From Morella rubra (lineage: Eukaryota > Streptophyta > Magnoliopsida > Fagales > Myricaceae), in contig CM025854.1 of NCBI GenBank assembly GCA_003952965.2, forward strand, positions 12,087,105 to 12,151,104: a stretch of 64,000 nt of DNA, in the 5' to 3' direction. The notes under the pieces were generated by a model, which worked only from the letters and a program-made list of their open reading frames with translations, searched no databases and was not told the DNA's origin. The number at the start of each line of letters is the position of its first letter. Positions within the stretch are counted from its first letter, which is position 1. Made by a program: the position numbers and the translations under genes. Shown here one piece after another: positions 13,075 to 24,720 of the stretch.

Positions 13075-13593
13075 TACACCTATAGCCGCGTTTTGTTTAC
13101 AAAACACCACTAAAGTTGCGATCTATAGCGGCGGTCGATGTGACCGCCGCTGTAGATACCATATTTCTAGCGGCGTTTGCACACAAACGCTGCTAGAGAT
13201 TACACATATAGCGGCGGTAGTGATCGCAGAATTTTTAAAAAAAGTGGCTAAAAAATAGACCTTTAGCGGCGTTTCTGACAACGCCGCTATAGGTAAAACT
13301 TTTACTTGCGTTTTTCCAAAAAACGCCACTAAAAGTTAGATTTCTAGCAGCATTTTTAAAAAAATGCTGCTATAAATTAACCTATAGCTCTTGATGACCG
13401 CGCTATATGTCATATTTTAGCAAAAAAACGTAGAGGCTGTATTAGCTGCGGTCGATGATCGCCGCTATAAAAACCGCCGCGATAGGTATTTTCTAGCGGC
13501 GTTTTCCAAAAATGCTTCTTAAGAGACCCTTTAGCAGCGGTTTTATTGACCGCCGCTAAAAAGACCGCCACTAAAGGTCCTTTTTTTGTAGTG
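13075..13593. repeat. CACTA 5'-side subterminal repeats and terminal inverted repeat
   Basis: An array of gcggcggt/accgccgc motifs in both orientations occurs between 13080 and 13570, ending in TTTTTTTGTAGTG. It mirrors the array at 2439-2850. It lies upstream of the minus-strand transposase gene, so it is also the promoter side. Confidence 0.9.
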
Positions 13594-15780
13594 TGGCTTT
13601 GAAAGACCACTTTGGTCAGCCTGAACAATGGAAAAGATAAGGCCATCAAGTTAGGCATTTTGGGTCCAAAGGGACCTATCCTTGGGCTCCACTTACAGCC
13701 ATATCCTAGCAAGATTTATAAGTATTTAAGCCCATTAAAATCATTCTAAGTGATAGAAAACAAGTCCAAAATGTGTGGCTACAGAAATGACCCGTTTAGT
13801 GCAAAAACGTAGTTTGAACAATGACTTCAAATAATCATAACTTTTCATCCTACCTCAAATGACAAAATTTTAACTTTAAGTTGTCTAGTTAATCCCTCCA
13901 AATTTGAGCTCAATCGTGGTCATTTACTGCATGTGCACTGTTATCACATTTATGCAAAAGTAAACTAACCTATGTAAAAATTTGCATGAAAATCCAATTA
14001 AATACTTCAAAGCAGTAATCATGTCATGCATAATTTGCATAATTCATATCAAATCATCTAAAGGGTATATGTCATAATTTATCTTAATTTCCATTCTTCA
14101 ATATTCTCTTGCATCTATCCATTTTAACTTCTTATCTAGCTCATGTGTAGCCTAATGAAAGGTTCCAGATTCCTACATATGACATTGCTAACCTCAAATC
14201 ATCAAAATACCGACAATGTGACTAACACATAAACTAACCTTACCTCTCTTGAGTTTTCTTGATCTTTTGATGAGCTTTTTGATTATAAAACCTACATAGA
14301 GCTTGCTGTTAGTATCAAAATCAAAATATAACAGGGTAGCAAAGCTCAAGAAAACCTCAACCTTTACCACTTTTCTTCAAAATCTCTCATTTTCTTTCTC
14401 CTAGGGCTATTCAACTACTCCTTCTTCTTTCTCTCATTCCTTCTTCTTCTTTCTTCAGCTCTCTCTCACTCTCACTCTCTCTAAGAATGGCCGGATGGTG
14501 TGGCGGCTTCTTACAAAGTCTTCCTCTAGGTTAGGGTAGTCTTGACCGGAGTTATGATAAGGGGTTAATTAGAGGCATGATCACTAAAGACCACTACAAA
14601 TAGGTGCCTCAATGCTGCTATAAATTAGACCTATAGCTCTGATGACCGCTGTCATATCTTTAGCAGCGTTTTTAAAAAACGCGGCTTGTATGTAGCTGCG
14701 GTCGATGATCGCCGCTATAAAAACCGCCGCGATAGGTATTTTCTATTTTCCCTTCTTAAGAACCCTTTAGCTTTTATGACCGCCGCTAAAAAGACCGCCA
14801 CTAAAGGTCCTTTTTTTGTACTTTGAAAGACCACTTTGGTCAGCCTGAACAATGGAAAAGATAAGGCCATCAAGTTAGGCATTTTGGGTCCAAAGGGACC
14901 TATCCTTGGGCTCCATAAGCAAGCCCATTAAAATCATTCTACAGAAAACAAGTCCAACTGTGTACAGAAATGACTTTAGTGAAAAACGTAGTTTGAACAA
15001 TGACTTCAAATAATCATAACTTTTTCATCCTAGTTCCAAATGACTCAAAATTTTAACCGAAGGTTCCTGAGTTGTCTATCTAATCCCTCCAAATTTGAGC
15101 TCAATACGTGGTCATTTACTGCATAATATAATTCATTAAGTGCACTGTTATCACTATTTATGCAAAAGTAAACTTGGTTTAACCTAATTAACCATATCTC
15201 CTTTTTCCGCGTAAAAATTTGCATGCAAAATATCCAATATAAATACTCCCTAAAGCATTTTGTAATCATGTCATGCCATAATTTGCATAATTTCATATCA
15301 AAATCAATCTAAAGGGTGCTATGTCATAATTTATCTATAATTTCCATATCTTCAATATTCTCTTGCATCTATCCATTTTAACTTCTTATCTAGCTCATGT
15401 GTAGCCTAATGAAAGGTTCCAGATTCCTACATATGACATTGCTAACCTCAAATCATCAAAATACCACAATGTCATTAACACATAAACTACCTTACCTCTC
15501 TTGAACTTTTTTGATCTTTTGATGAGCTTTTTGGATTATAAAACCTACATAGAGCTTGCTGTTAGTATCAAAATCAAAATGATAACCTCTAGGGTAGCAA
15601 AGCTCAAGAAAACCTCAACCCTTTACCACTTTTCTTCAAAATCTCTCATTTTCTTTCTCCTAGGGCTATTCAACTACTCCTTCTTCTTTCTCTCATTCCT
15701 TCTTCTTCTTTCTTCAGCTCTCTCTCACTCTCCCTCTCTCTAAGAATGGCCGGCTGAGATGTGTGAAGAAAACCTTCACA
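13363..15780. repeat. Direct duplication of about 1.2 kb spanning the CACTA end and LTR
   Basis: The segment from aatgctgctataaatta at 13363 to the ctctctaagaatggccgg region near 14495 is repeated from 14612 to about 15750. Each copy contains the CACTA subterminal end followed by LTR sequence (ctttgaaagaccactttggtcagcc). In the second copy the last bases of the CACTA end and its TGG are missing (tttttttgta joins ctttgaaag directly near 14820). The copies differ by many short gaps rather than substitutions. The duplication is therefore younger than the CACTA insertion, or it is an assembly product. Confidence 0.85.
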
Positions 15781-16515
15781 AAGGACTCCTATTTATACTA
15801 CTCCTTAACTAGAGTTTGTCTCCTAGGGTTAGTTAACTATGCTAGGGGTTAATTAGACCACATGATCATGTCTACCACTAGGTTAGGGTGTCTATGAAAG
15901 GCTTGGAGCTGAATTGGTAAGGGGGCAGCTACACAAAATTTGACAAATGGTGCACGGTTTTGCATGGTTTTAATGATTGCTACATGCAATCCTAGGGGCT
16001 TTGACCGGTTTTAGGAGTCAAAGGTGAGGTGGCATGGGCCGTGGTGATGGGTTGGGCCTAGTGGTGTGTTTGGAGGCCCAGTTTCAAGCTATTTCAAAGC
16101 TCAAAGACATAAAAACCTATTTTCCAGTCCTAGATTAGGTCCTATTGGCTTGGTAATTAAGTGGGTAATGTAAACCAAGCAAAAAGTTTGAAGAAAATAA
16201 GTTTTTATAAGAAATTAGGGCTAAAAACATGAAATAAGGATATTTTAATATTTTCCATAAATATAAATTAATATTTAAAAATTTTCAAGAAATTAGATGA
16301 GTAAAATATGTTATTAGATTAAAGAGCTCAAAAAGATAAGAAAGAGGATATTTTTCTCATAATTTTTGGCTATGTAAAACTATTTTTAGGGATTTTTCCT
16401 ATTTTTAAACTAATAAAATAATTAAATCCGAAAATAGTAATTTAAATACTATTTATTATAATTTAATTAAGAAAATTAGGATAATTAATAATATTTAGAA
16501 GGTCAGGGTATTACA

Positions 16516-18160
16516 TGTGCTATCAGAATATATGGAACAATTTGTTCCCGATTGCATATATGGTAGTGGAGGTAGAGACTTAGGATTCCTAGAGTCGATA
16601 TATGGGTCTATTTTTGGGTGATATTGGAGACATTGACGATCGGCGTTGGACATTCATGGGCGATAGGCAGAATGTATGTTTTGACATATAGTAATCTTTT
16701 GGTATTTTTTTTTTTTTTTTATCTCTATCACCTGTTTTGAATTAAACATATTATTTTGAGGTACTTTACTAATCATATTTTGGGTCTTTTGCAGAGCTTG
16801 GGACTCACGTTTGAAAATGAGTACCCCGAGATGGCTCATAGATGTTGCTTACGCCACATCCATGCGAACTTGAAGTCTAAAGGATTTAAGTGGAAGGTGT
16901 TGAAGGATTCGTTGTGGCAGGTTGCAACTTCAACAAATCGGACTGATTTTGACTGTGTAATGAAAGAATCGAGTTAATTAGCCCGAGTATGCATAAGAAA
17001 CTTAGAGAGATTGATCCAGCTCTACGATCGAGGCATGCTTTCAGTTTGGGTGGCAAAACTGACATGTTATTGAATAACGTAGCTGAATCATTCAATGCAT
17101 GGATACAAAATGCACATGACAAGCCTGTAATCACAATGCTTGAAATAATTCGACAATAGCTCCTTGTGAGGTTTCACAAGAAACAGGTAGGAGCTGAGGT
17201 AGCACTATGAGAAAAGCCAAATGCGTGTCCTAAAATATCCAAGCAACTAGAGAAGATAAAGAGTGATACCTGGCTTTGTGTATGTCAATGGCAGAGCAGT
17301 CTTGAGTTTGAAGGAGATCATTAGTATGGACCTCAACGAGTTGTTGATATGAACGCCTTGACATGCTAATGTGGTAAGTGGCAGCTTACTGGAGTTTCAT
17401 GTATCCATGTATGTTCTATGATCTATCACAGTAGACATCGCCATGAGGAATGCGTTGATGATTGATATAGATTGGTGACTTATTTGACGTAGTACAAGCA
17501 AAAAATACATGCAATGTTGGGGCCTAAGGAATGGCCTGAGGATGGAAATAATGTGATACTACCCTTACTTGGACAACCAAGGAAAGCTAGAACGAGGGAG
17601 CCAGATGAGCCAACAGTTCCTTACAAAATCAGTTGTATAAGTTATGTGGTAAAATGTGGAAATTGTGGCAATGAAGGTCACATGCACGTGCCACGCTAAT
17701 GTGGTAAGTGGTAGCTTATTGAAGTTTCATGTATCCATGCATGTTCTACGCTCTATCACAGCAGACATCGCCATGAGGAATACGTTGATGATTAATATCG
17801 ATGGGCAACTTATTTGAGGTCATATGAGCAAGGAATACATGCAATGCCGGGGCCTAAGGAATGGCCTAAGGATGGAAATAATGTGATACTACCCTCACCT
17901 AGACAACCAAGGAAAGCTAGAAGGAGGGAGCCAGATGAGCCAACAGTCCCTTACAAAATCAGCCGTAGCTGTTATGTGGTAAAATGAGGAAATTGTGGCA
18001 ATGAAGGTCACATGCACATGCTTTTCCTCACCTTGAGAACCCTAGCAAGAAAGTTTGGAAAAAAAAAAAGACGAAGAAGGTTCTCGAGGGTGGGGAAGCA
18101 GGAGCTGCCACTAGTGCAGCAAGCGCTGTGAGAAATTTGGTTTTAGTAATTTGCTAACTT
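16516..18160 (+). pseudogene. MULE (MuDR-like) transposase, 3' part
   Basis: This is the continuation of the transposase interrupted at 959. Readable pieces are NNLFPIAYMVVEVET (about 16530-16575) and WTFMGDRQN (about 16647-16673). A GT-AG intron of about 120 bp follows (16674-16794), then ENEYPEMAHRCCLRHIHANL (from about 16813), the helical region ending RHAFSLGGKTDMLLNNVAESFNA, a SWIM-type zinc-binding motif (CGKWQLTGVSCIH, about 17370-17410) and a CCHC-like zinc knuckle (CGNCGNEGHMH). That domain order is the normal one for plant mudrA proteins. The SWIM and knuckle section is present twice in tandem. Stops and shifts in the catalytic and SWIM parts mean it is dead. Further exons may extend to about 18300, where another GT-AG-like interval is seen. 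Confidence 0.85.
17367..18017 (+). repeat. Tandem duplication of about 328 bp in the MULE 3' coding region
   Basis: Two direct copies begin with the same ctaatgtggtaagtgg at 17367 and 17695, and both run through the SWIM zinc-binding segment to the zinc knuckle. They differ by scattered substitutions (for example ttactggag versus ttattgaag), so this is an old or noisily sequenced duplication. The unit length is not a multiple of three, so the second copy shifts frame relative to the first. Confidence 0.85.
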
Positions 18161-18689
18161 AGAGTTACATATTTGCTAAATTACAGTCTATTATTTACTA
18201 ATTTGTAATTTTGTATTTGATTAATTGCAAGGCCGTGGTGGGAGAGTTTCATAGAGAGAGAAGAGGAAGGATGAGAAATCAGGCTGAAGTTAGAGGCAGT
18301 GGCTTGGTAAGATACATGTATTATGTTTGTCTTATTATTTTAATAAATGTTCAATAGACGAATAAGATTTAAATTACTATTTATGTATTACAAGATACCC
18401 AATGTGCATTGACACGAGATCCACAAAAAATATATAGTGGAGTCACTGAGCGCACCTGAAGGGAGTCGAGCATGAGGGAAGTAACTGCGAAATTTGGTTT
18501 ATAAAGATGTAGATATGGTGTTGACACTTTATGTTGTATTTTGGGTTCCTAGTGTATTTTGTTGGCATTTTGTAGGTAGTTTTGGTGTAGTTTGGATGTT
18601 GTTGGCAATTTGTATGTTATTGACAGAGTCAGTATTTTGTTGACAATTTCAGCATTTTGTTGGCAGTTTGTTGTTGACAGAAAGCTATC

Positions 18690-21050
18690 ATGTATGTTGT
18701 CGAAAGAATGCATCCTCAGTGATAGTTTCTTTTGCATCATTAAAATCAACAAACTCATTAGTTTTAATTGAAAATGTAAATGCAACTAGGTTTGCCTTAT
18801 TTTTATTAGAGTCTTCATGGTCTGAAGAGGTTGACTCTGAATCAAAATCTGAGAATGATGTCTTCGTACCATTCTTTCCTTTCGATTTCAAAAAGGTATG
18901 ACATTCAGCTTTAAAGTGCCCAAATCCTTTGCCCTCGTAACATTGTAGTCCTTACTCCTGCTTTTTTTTAAACTCTCTTTTCTTTGGTTTATAATTCTAA
19001 TTGCCATTCTTTCAGTTTGGTTTACTAAAGGGTTTAGTGTTCGATTTTTGGTTTTTCTAATTTTTGTCCTTAAACTGAAATGCTTTTTTGAACTTTTTGA
19101 CGAACAAGGCTATGTCATCTTCATCAAACAACTTATCGTCCGAAATCTTAATCATTATCCATTACCTTCAATCCAATGGATTTTCCTTTTCTAGTTGTAG
19201 GAAATGCTAGTTCCTACGTTTGAAGAAATCTGACCAACTCATCAAGCTTTATAGAATCCAAATCTTTATTTTCTTCTATAGCAGTCACCTTCAGTCTAAA
19301 TCTTTCAGGCAATGATCTTAGAATCTTTCGAACTACTTTCGAACTGGGAATTTCTCACCCAAACTAAAGCTTGAATTGACTAAGCTTGTGAGTTTCCCAT
19401 AGAAATCATCAAAGCACTCATCTTCCTTCATTTTCAGTTCTTCAAACCTTGAAATATTCATCTGCAATTAGAGTCTCTAACAGCCTTTGTTCCTTCATGG
19501 GTCAACTTCAAAGTTTCCCAAGCTTCTTTTAAAACTTTCACAATTTGAAATTCTCATAAACTCTTCAGGGGACACACTATAAAGATTGCATTTATCCCTT
19601 GCTATTCCAACTTGCTGTCTCTTTCTGTAGTCAACCATTGACTAGGTTCTTTATCAATGACCTCATTTACGGTAAAGTTGGCCTTTTCCAACCATTAACA
19701 CTACTGTCCAAACTCTTTCATCTATGACTTGAGGAATGCTCGCATCCTACTTTCCAATAAGCATAATTTGATCCATCAAAAATGGTGGAACACTTAGAGG
19801 TCGACTCTTGTCCATCTTGAATAATTTGAGTCTAAGGAATCGATGTCTGCTTGATACCAATTGAACTAGGTGATTTAAGACTCAATATGGAACTCCCGAA
19901 CCTAGAGGGAGGGTGAATAGATTCTTTTAAATTATTTTTCTGATCTTTGAATTTACTGCACACTTCACAAGAATATCAGCAAGTTCAAAAACCCAAAATC
20001 TTTATCAAGATTTTGGATATGTGGATAACGAGTAAACCAATGAAGCAATAAAATGTTTTAATCAAAGCTTCAAGATATTCAAGAAAACTATCTTTTAACT
20101 AAAGACAATATTGGAAAAATTTATATTTAATCTAAATTTAACAATTCAACAATGAAAATCAATTCAATCACACACACATAACACACGAATGGTTACGAAG
20201 AGAAACCTCTTAAAGACAAACTTCAAGAAGAAAAACTATACAGGCCTTGTGGCCAGGAAAGGTTTTCACTAGTATGAGAACTCGAAGTTACACGTCATCC
20301 GTTAGACGTACACAAATCTCCCTTGCTACTCTAACCCACCAAACTTCTTACCCAAATCTTGAATTTGGATTTGCACTCTTTGTAGGACTCGGTCTCCTCC
20401 GTTCAAACACGCTAGAACCTTCACCATTGATCTTGTACGCAATTTGCCCAATGTACCTTCACTACCACTACTACTAGACCAGAGCCATACAAACTATCTC
20501 AAGAACTAAAACTTTTGGTAAACCTTAAGACCTAAACGGGTAAACTTTATGTGATAAAAAACCAGAAGGAAACTAAAGAATAGGTACTGTATCTTTTTTT
20601 GTACACTTTAGTTTGTATAGAGTAAACTAAGAAACAATAATAAAGAGTCTTGGAGAAGATGACTTGAAGGCTTATTCTCTGAAATATACAAAGGAGCGTA
20701 AAATTACAAAGTGGGAGGAAATGCTTTTTATATCATAGGCTTTTGAGGTGGGAATCACGAAGGCAATTAAATTTGGGGGCATTCTTAAAGCAGTTAGAAA
20801 TGTTCAGGATAGCTTACGTAATTATGGGTAAACCTCAAGCAAACTCCAAAAAAACGTTGTCAACCTCAAAATAGTCAAGGCTCCAACTTCGCAATGACAT
20901 ACAATAGGAAGACTTCCATCAAACTACATATGCTCCAGACACACTAATACGCTGTTGAGAAGCTTGAACCATGCGAAGCTCTAACGTACTTGAATCTCCA
21001 AGAATAAACAAGCCACAATTATAACCATGAAGTTATATGCCAACTAAATA
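18690..21050 (-). mobile_element. Ty1/copia retrotransposon remnant: LTR, primer site and gag
   Basis: Read on the minus strand from right to left: an LTR with a TATA-type box (TATAAAAAG near 20730) ending near 19863, and a primer-binding-site-like TTGGTATCAAGCAG at about 19846-19860 (initiator-Met tRNA type). A gag region follows, beginning MDKSRPLSVPPF and including IDERVWTVV, RFEELKMKEDECFDDFYGKL, a CCHC-type knuckle near 18930, and a serine/acidic stretch to about 18690. Protease, integrase and reverse transcriptase are absent, as is a second LTR. It is a broken fossil lying in the 3' region of the MULE. The right-hand LTR boundary is uncertain. Confidence 0.75.
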
Positions 21051-21337
21051 CATTTACATACACAACAAAATGGTTTACTTTACTTCCATAAAAACACATC
21101 ACTTCCATGACCTCAATAACAATGCTCCTATAATTGCAATGATGCCCCCACGACATTCTCACAATACATTCAAGCGTTGTCACAGAATACTTAAGCACAA
21201 CCACCTCAAATTGTGGATCCTTTATTTTCTTCATTAAATACGGTCCCACTTCCATCCCATATTAGCAGGTGCGAGGATCAAATCAGGAAAAATATCCATA
21301 TGCTTTCTGGAAGAAATGGGAGCCGTAACTCAGAAGA

Positions 21338-22713
21338 TGTCACGCCGAGTGCCCGTACTAACCCCTAGGCTCTCTTTATAGTAATAGAATGCACACAAGC
21401 AAGGATTACAACACGTAAGTTCTCCCGTGTGTTTGAATGACCAAAATACCCTTCCTCGTTTTAATGTAGAAAATTCAACGGAAAAACGATTTAGTCAAAG
21501 AATGACATAGAGAGATTTCAAAAATTTTAAATATAATTTCATTGAAGTAAATAAATTAATCTACTAAAAGTTAAAACTGTAGAGTATTAATAAAATACTA
21601 GACCCACACGATACTGTTTAAAGATTACGGATTATAAACATATTTATTTAGCTAGTCAGAGCCAAAAGCCATCACATACAAAAAGTATACTTAAAAAGTT
21701 TTAAACTGAATATTATACAACTATTCATAAACATTTAGAAACATATTAAAAAGTTTTAAACGTATTATATTACTTAAAAAGTTTTAAACTAATATAAGAA
21801 AAATAAACTCTCTCATACCACTTATCCCATCAACAAGGTATAATAGACTACCTAACCGCATAAAAGACATATACATATCCTTGTCTCTTGATATATCTAT
21901 ACAACACTAAGTCTTTAGATAGTCTGCAATTGAGTCCCATGGGTGAACCATTTGTCTGATGTCGAAGGTCCTCATCATCTATTAATCATTAGGCAGCATA
22001 CATGCAAAGAAAAAAAAAGGGAGAGTCATAAGGACTCAGTAAGGTCGAGGAAGAGGGCATGGTATGCACAACAACATACACCAATAAACAGATATGATAA
22101 TCCTTGATGCTAGTAAACAAATGTAACATATATTCAATAAGTATAATGTTCATGAATAACAATGATATGCACTATTTCCTTTATTTTTGAGGCATTCCTG
22201 GTGCCTTCTATGTTTACCCCCAGTGTCGGGTTATACATCCCTCCTCTCCTCATGGGACTTGTCCCGTGCCACCTACACCAAGACCCAATCAAAGGCATAA
22301 ATGCCCCGATAGGAGCCCACCACTCCCTATAATGGGGGGTTGCACTCTCCTCATGTGCCAGTACCATCACCCTTTTCTCGGGAACCACCTCGGTGGGTTT
22401 GATTTTCTCTCATTTGTTTTCTTTCTCATGATGTGTATGTATATGAATGCTTGAACATTAAATAAAGGTAAGGTCCAAACTTTCATAGCATTAAATCCCA
22501 AAGAATATAATAAACGAAAGTTTAAACACTTAGGTGTAAAACCACGTAACTATATTATTTCTTTAGTTGTTGTCTTTAATAGACTAATCAATGATCTTTT
22601 ATTTTTCCTTGGTTATCTCAGATTTTTATTTACTAATTTATGTCTTTAAGTCTCACTTCGTATTTCTTGCATTCTCTACAATACCATTATCCCATTATTT
22701 AACTCCCTTTTTC
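21338..22713 (-). mobile_element. Second LTR copy of the family at 960-16515, cut by the gap
   Basis: It begins TGTCACGCC at 21338 and shares with 960-2100 the same order of blocks: ctaggctctcttta...agtaatagaa, aaaattcaacggaa, the gactcagtaaggt region, and the block with gttgcactc...gtaccatcaccc. Identity is patchy, so this is a diverged family member. Its other end is hidden by the gap at 22714. It is a fossil and no coding region is seen. Confidence 0.65.
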
Positions 22714-22813
22714 NNNNNNNNNNNNNNNNNNNNNNNNNNNNNNNNNNNNNNNNNNNNNNNNNNNNNNNNNNNNNNNNNNNNNNNNNNNNNNNNNNNNNNN
22801 NNNNNNNNNNNNN
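22714..22813. other. Assembly gap, 100 N
   Basis: Exactly 100 unknown bases, the conventional length for a scaffold gap of unknown size. Flanking sequence is LTR-like on the left and AT-rich unassigned DNA on the right. The 85-residue reading frame across it is meaningless. Confidence 0.99.
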
Positions 22814-22969
22814 AAAGTACTCCCATAAATAAGGCTTTGGAACCATAAATCAATCTCAAGGTCCTCAAATCACTCTAACTGATTTAAGCTTACCATGAAA
22901 AAATGTAAGAATAAATAGTGAGTTAAGACTAACTGTAAGTAGCAAGTGAGTGGAGTTAGAAAATCACAA

Positions 22970-23270
22970 TTTTAAATTCAAACATTAGATTTTCATCTCT
23001 TCACTTCAAAATTCAAATATCAAATTTCTATCTCATCACTTTTAAATTAAAAAAATATTAGACGATCTCCTATCACTTTTTAATTCAAATATTAGATCTC
23101 TATTTCATAATTTTTAAATTTAAATAAAATATTAAATGATCTCTATTCTATCACTTTTAAATTCAAACATCATTATTTCAAAATTCAAATATTAGATATC
23201 TCATTACTTTTAAATTCAAACATAAAATTATATATCTATCTCACCATTTTTTAATTAAAAATTATTACAC
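22970..23270. repeat. Degenerate AT-rich tandem repeat
   Basis: About seven irregular copies of a unit of roughly 35-50 bp, approximating ttttaaattcaaatattagatctctatctcatcac. The rest of 22814-24430 is AT-rich with no gene I can recognise. Confidence 0.7.
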
Positions 23271-24568
23271 TGTGCAGTGTGTCAAGTAATATATTTTTAT
23301 AGTTTAATAGACGGAAATTAGTATAGAGTCTGGATTCTTCTAATTGTGTCAGCGCATGTCTTAAATATAAACATTTAGAAGCACGGCTCTTGAAATCAAT
23401 TTTGCTGAAAATACTTGTATATTATTTATAATTTTTGTAAATTTAAGTACATATTGTTGTTTTGATTATAAAAAAGGACAAGGTACAACTTATTATTTAA
23501 CATTATTAAAGAAAAAACTCCTAATTATCTGAAACTCTCGAGTCTTTTCAATAAATACCATCCGAATATACCCGCTTATTTGTTGAGATGCCTATCAAAT
23601 GCGATCAAATCTCATACATCCAAAGAGTATGAGATTAAACACTGTAATAATGTAAGAACTGTCCATCATTAGAAAAACTACATCAACTTCATATAATCTA
23701 ACATAGTATTTGTCAAACTAAAATTTTAATATCTAAAATTTTATCATCATTATAATTTTTTCTCTCTCTTCACTTTTTTAAAACTTTTTTCACTTTTTCA
23801 TTTATTTTTTATTTTTTTTATCAACTTTTTCATTCTCTTTCTTCACCAATTTATCAATTCCTAAAATTTTATACTTCATCAACTTCATATAAAAATGAAG
23901 GGCCATGATTTCGTCCATCCAAGATATATATATATATGTTTCCATTCTACCTACAGGGGCAGATATCGAAAATAAATGTACAAAATAGCTCAAGCCATGC
24001 CAATTGTCTCTCACTGCAGTGATCCACGGCATGTTGAACACGTGTCCTTCCAAAATTCTTTCCCAAATACTTCTCCTTCGGTGAAACCAACTGGGAGTCC
24101 AACTCTAATCCAACATCCTTTTCATCCCGCTTTTATCTAAACCAAAGTGCCCAAAGAATTAATTAGAACATAATTTTAATACTTATTGGAAGAAATGTAC
24201 TAGAAGTCACAAAAATAATTTATATTGAATTTTTATATAATTTAATTTCAATAAATTAAATTATTATATAGCATCTTCGATAGTAATAAGATAATTTAAA
24301 ATCTTGAAAGCTGGATTAGATTTATGATTAAATAAGGTGAAGCTAAATTAAACATAAAATTAAGAACTAAAATTAAATTGTTGTTTAAATGAAAATAAAG
24401 CATCATAAAAAATAAAAAAAAAAGATCTTATTTGAAGAACTTACTCTTCCTTCTCTTTTATCTTCCTCGCTGTCTCTCTCTCACCTCCCCGAAAGAGACC
24501 AGGTCTTCTTTCCATCTCCCTCCCTCTTGTTTGTTTGAACCCTGTTCTGATTCCTTCTGTATATTTGT

Positions 24569-24720
24569 GTAAGTATGTATATATTGCATATACGTTTTAC
24601 GGGTGGTACTTATTTTTCAGTTTTTGTTTGTGCGATCTTTGTAGGTGGGAATTTATAGAGGAAGATCTGATGTACTTGCCGGTGGATCTCAACTATACAC
24701 AAGATCATGATGGCCCTTGA
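24569..24720 (+). promoter_or_regulatory. 5' leader intron and overlapping upstream ORF of the ERI1-like gene
   Basis: A pyrimidine-rich leader (about 24440-24568) ends at a consensus GTAAGT donor (24569). The acceptor TTTGTAG at 24638-24644 opens the exon that holds the start codon. In that exon an ATG at 24670 opens a 16-codon upstream frame ending TGA at 24720, which overlaps the main ATG (24707) in a different frame. If used, it would reduce translation of the main protein. Confidence 0.55.

Larger units (their letters stand above)
2439..13593 (-). mobile_element. CACTA (En/Spm) DNA transposon, about 11.2 kb
   Basis: The ends are perfect: CACTACAAAAAAA at 2439 and TTTTTTTGTAGTG ending at 13593. 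They are flanked by the 3-bp target duplication TGG (2436-2438 and 13594-13596). Both ends carry arrays of a GC-rich subterminal motif around tagcggcggt. Inside, all on the minus strand, are a TNP2-type transposase gene with DUF4218 and DUF4216 parts and two copies of a Transposase_24 (Ptta/En/Spm) gene. The length and gene content match a full-length autonomous-class element. An internal duplication and frame disruptions suggest it is inactive, or that the consensus here is poor. It sits within the LTR insertion at 960-16515. Confidence 0.95.
960..16515 (-). mobile_element. LTR of a Ty3/gypsy-like retrotransposon, split by a CACTA insertion
   Basis: An LTR sequence is inserted in the MULE gene. 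On the plus strand it begins TGTCACATCCC at 960 and ends GGTCAGGGTATTACA at 16515. Read on the minus strand it starts TGTAATACCC and ends GATGTGACA, the usual TG...CA ends. The 5-bp target duplication TGTGC flanks both sides (955-959 and 16516-16520). A minus-strand TATA-type box (TATAAATAGG, about 15790) supports minus orientation. After subtracting the CACTA element and the duplicated segment near 14.6-15.8 kb, about 3 kb remains and no gag or pol is seen, so it is most likely a solo LTR with unusually long ends. The gypsy (possibly Tekay/Del) assignment is inferred from the TGTAATACCC end only. It is a fossil, younger than the MULE and older than the CACTA element. Confidence 0.75.

Noticed and set aside
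13123-13712. Minus-strand frames of 68 and 100 aa at the other CACTA end
   Set aside because: They read through subterminal repeats and across the CACTA/LTR junction, with no domain.
18549-18680. A short tandem-like region (ttgttggca / ttgttgacag) that could be an LTR end of the copia remnant
   Set aside because: No TG...CA end, no polypurine tract and no match to the LTR at 19.86-21 kb; more likely part of the MULE 3' region.
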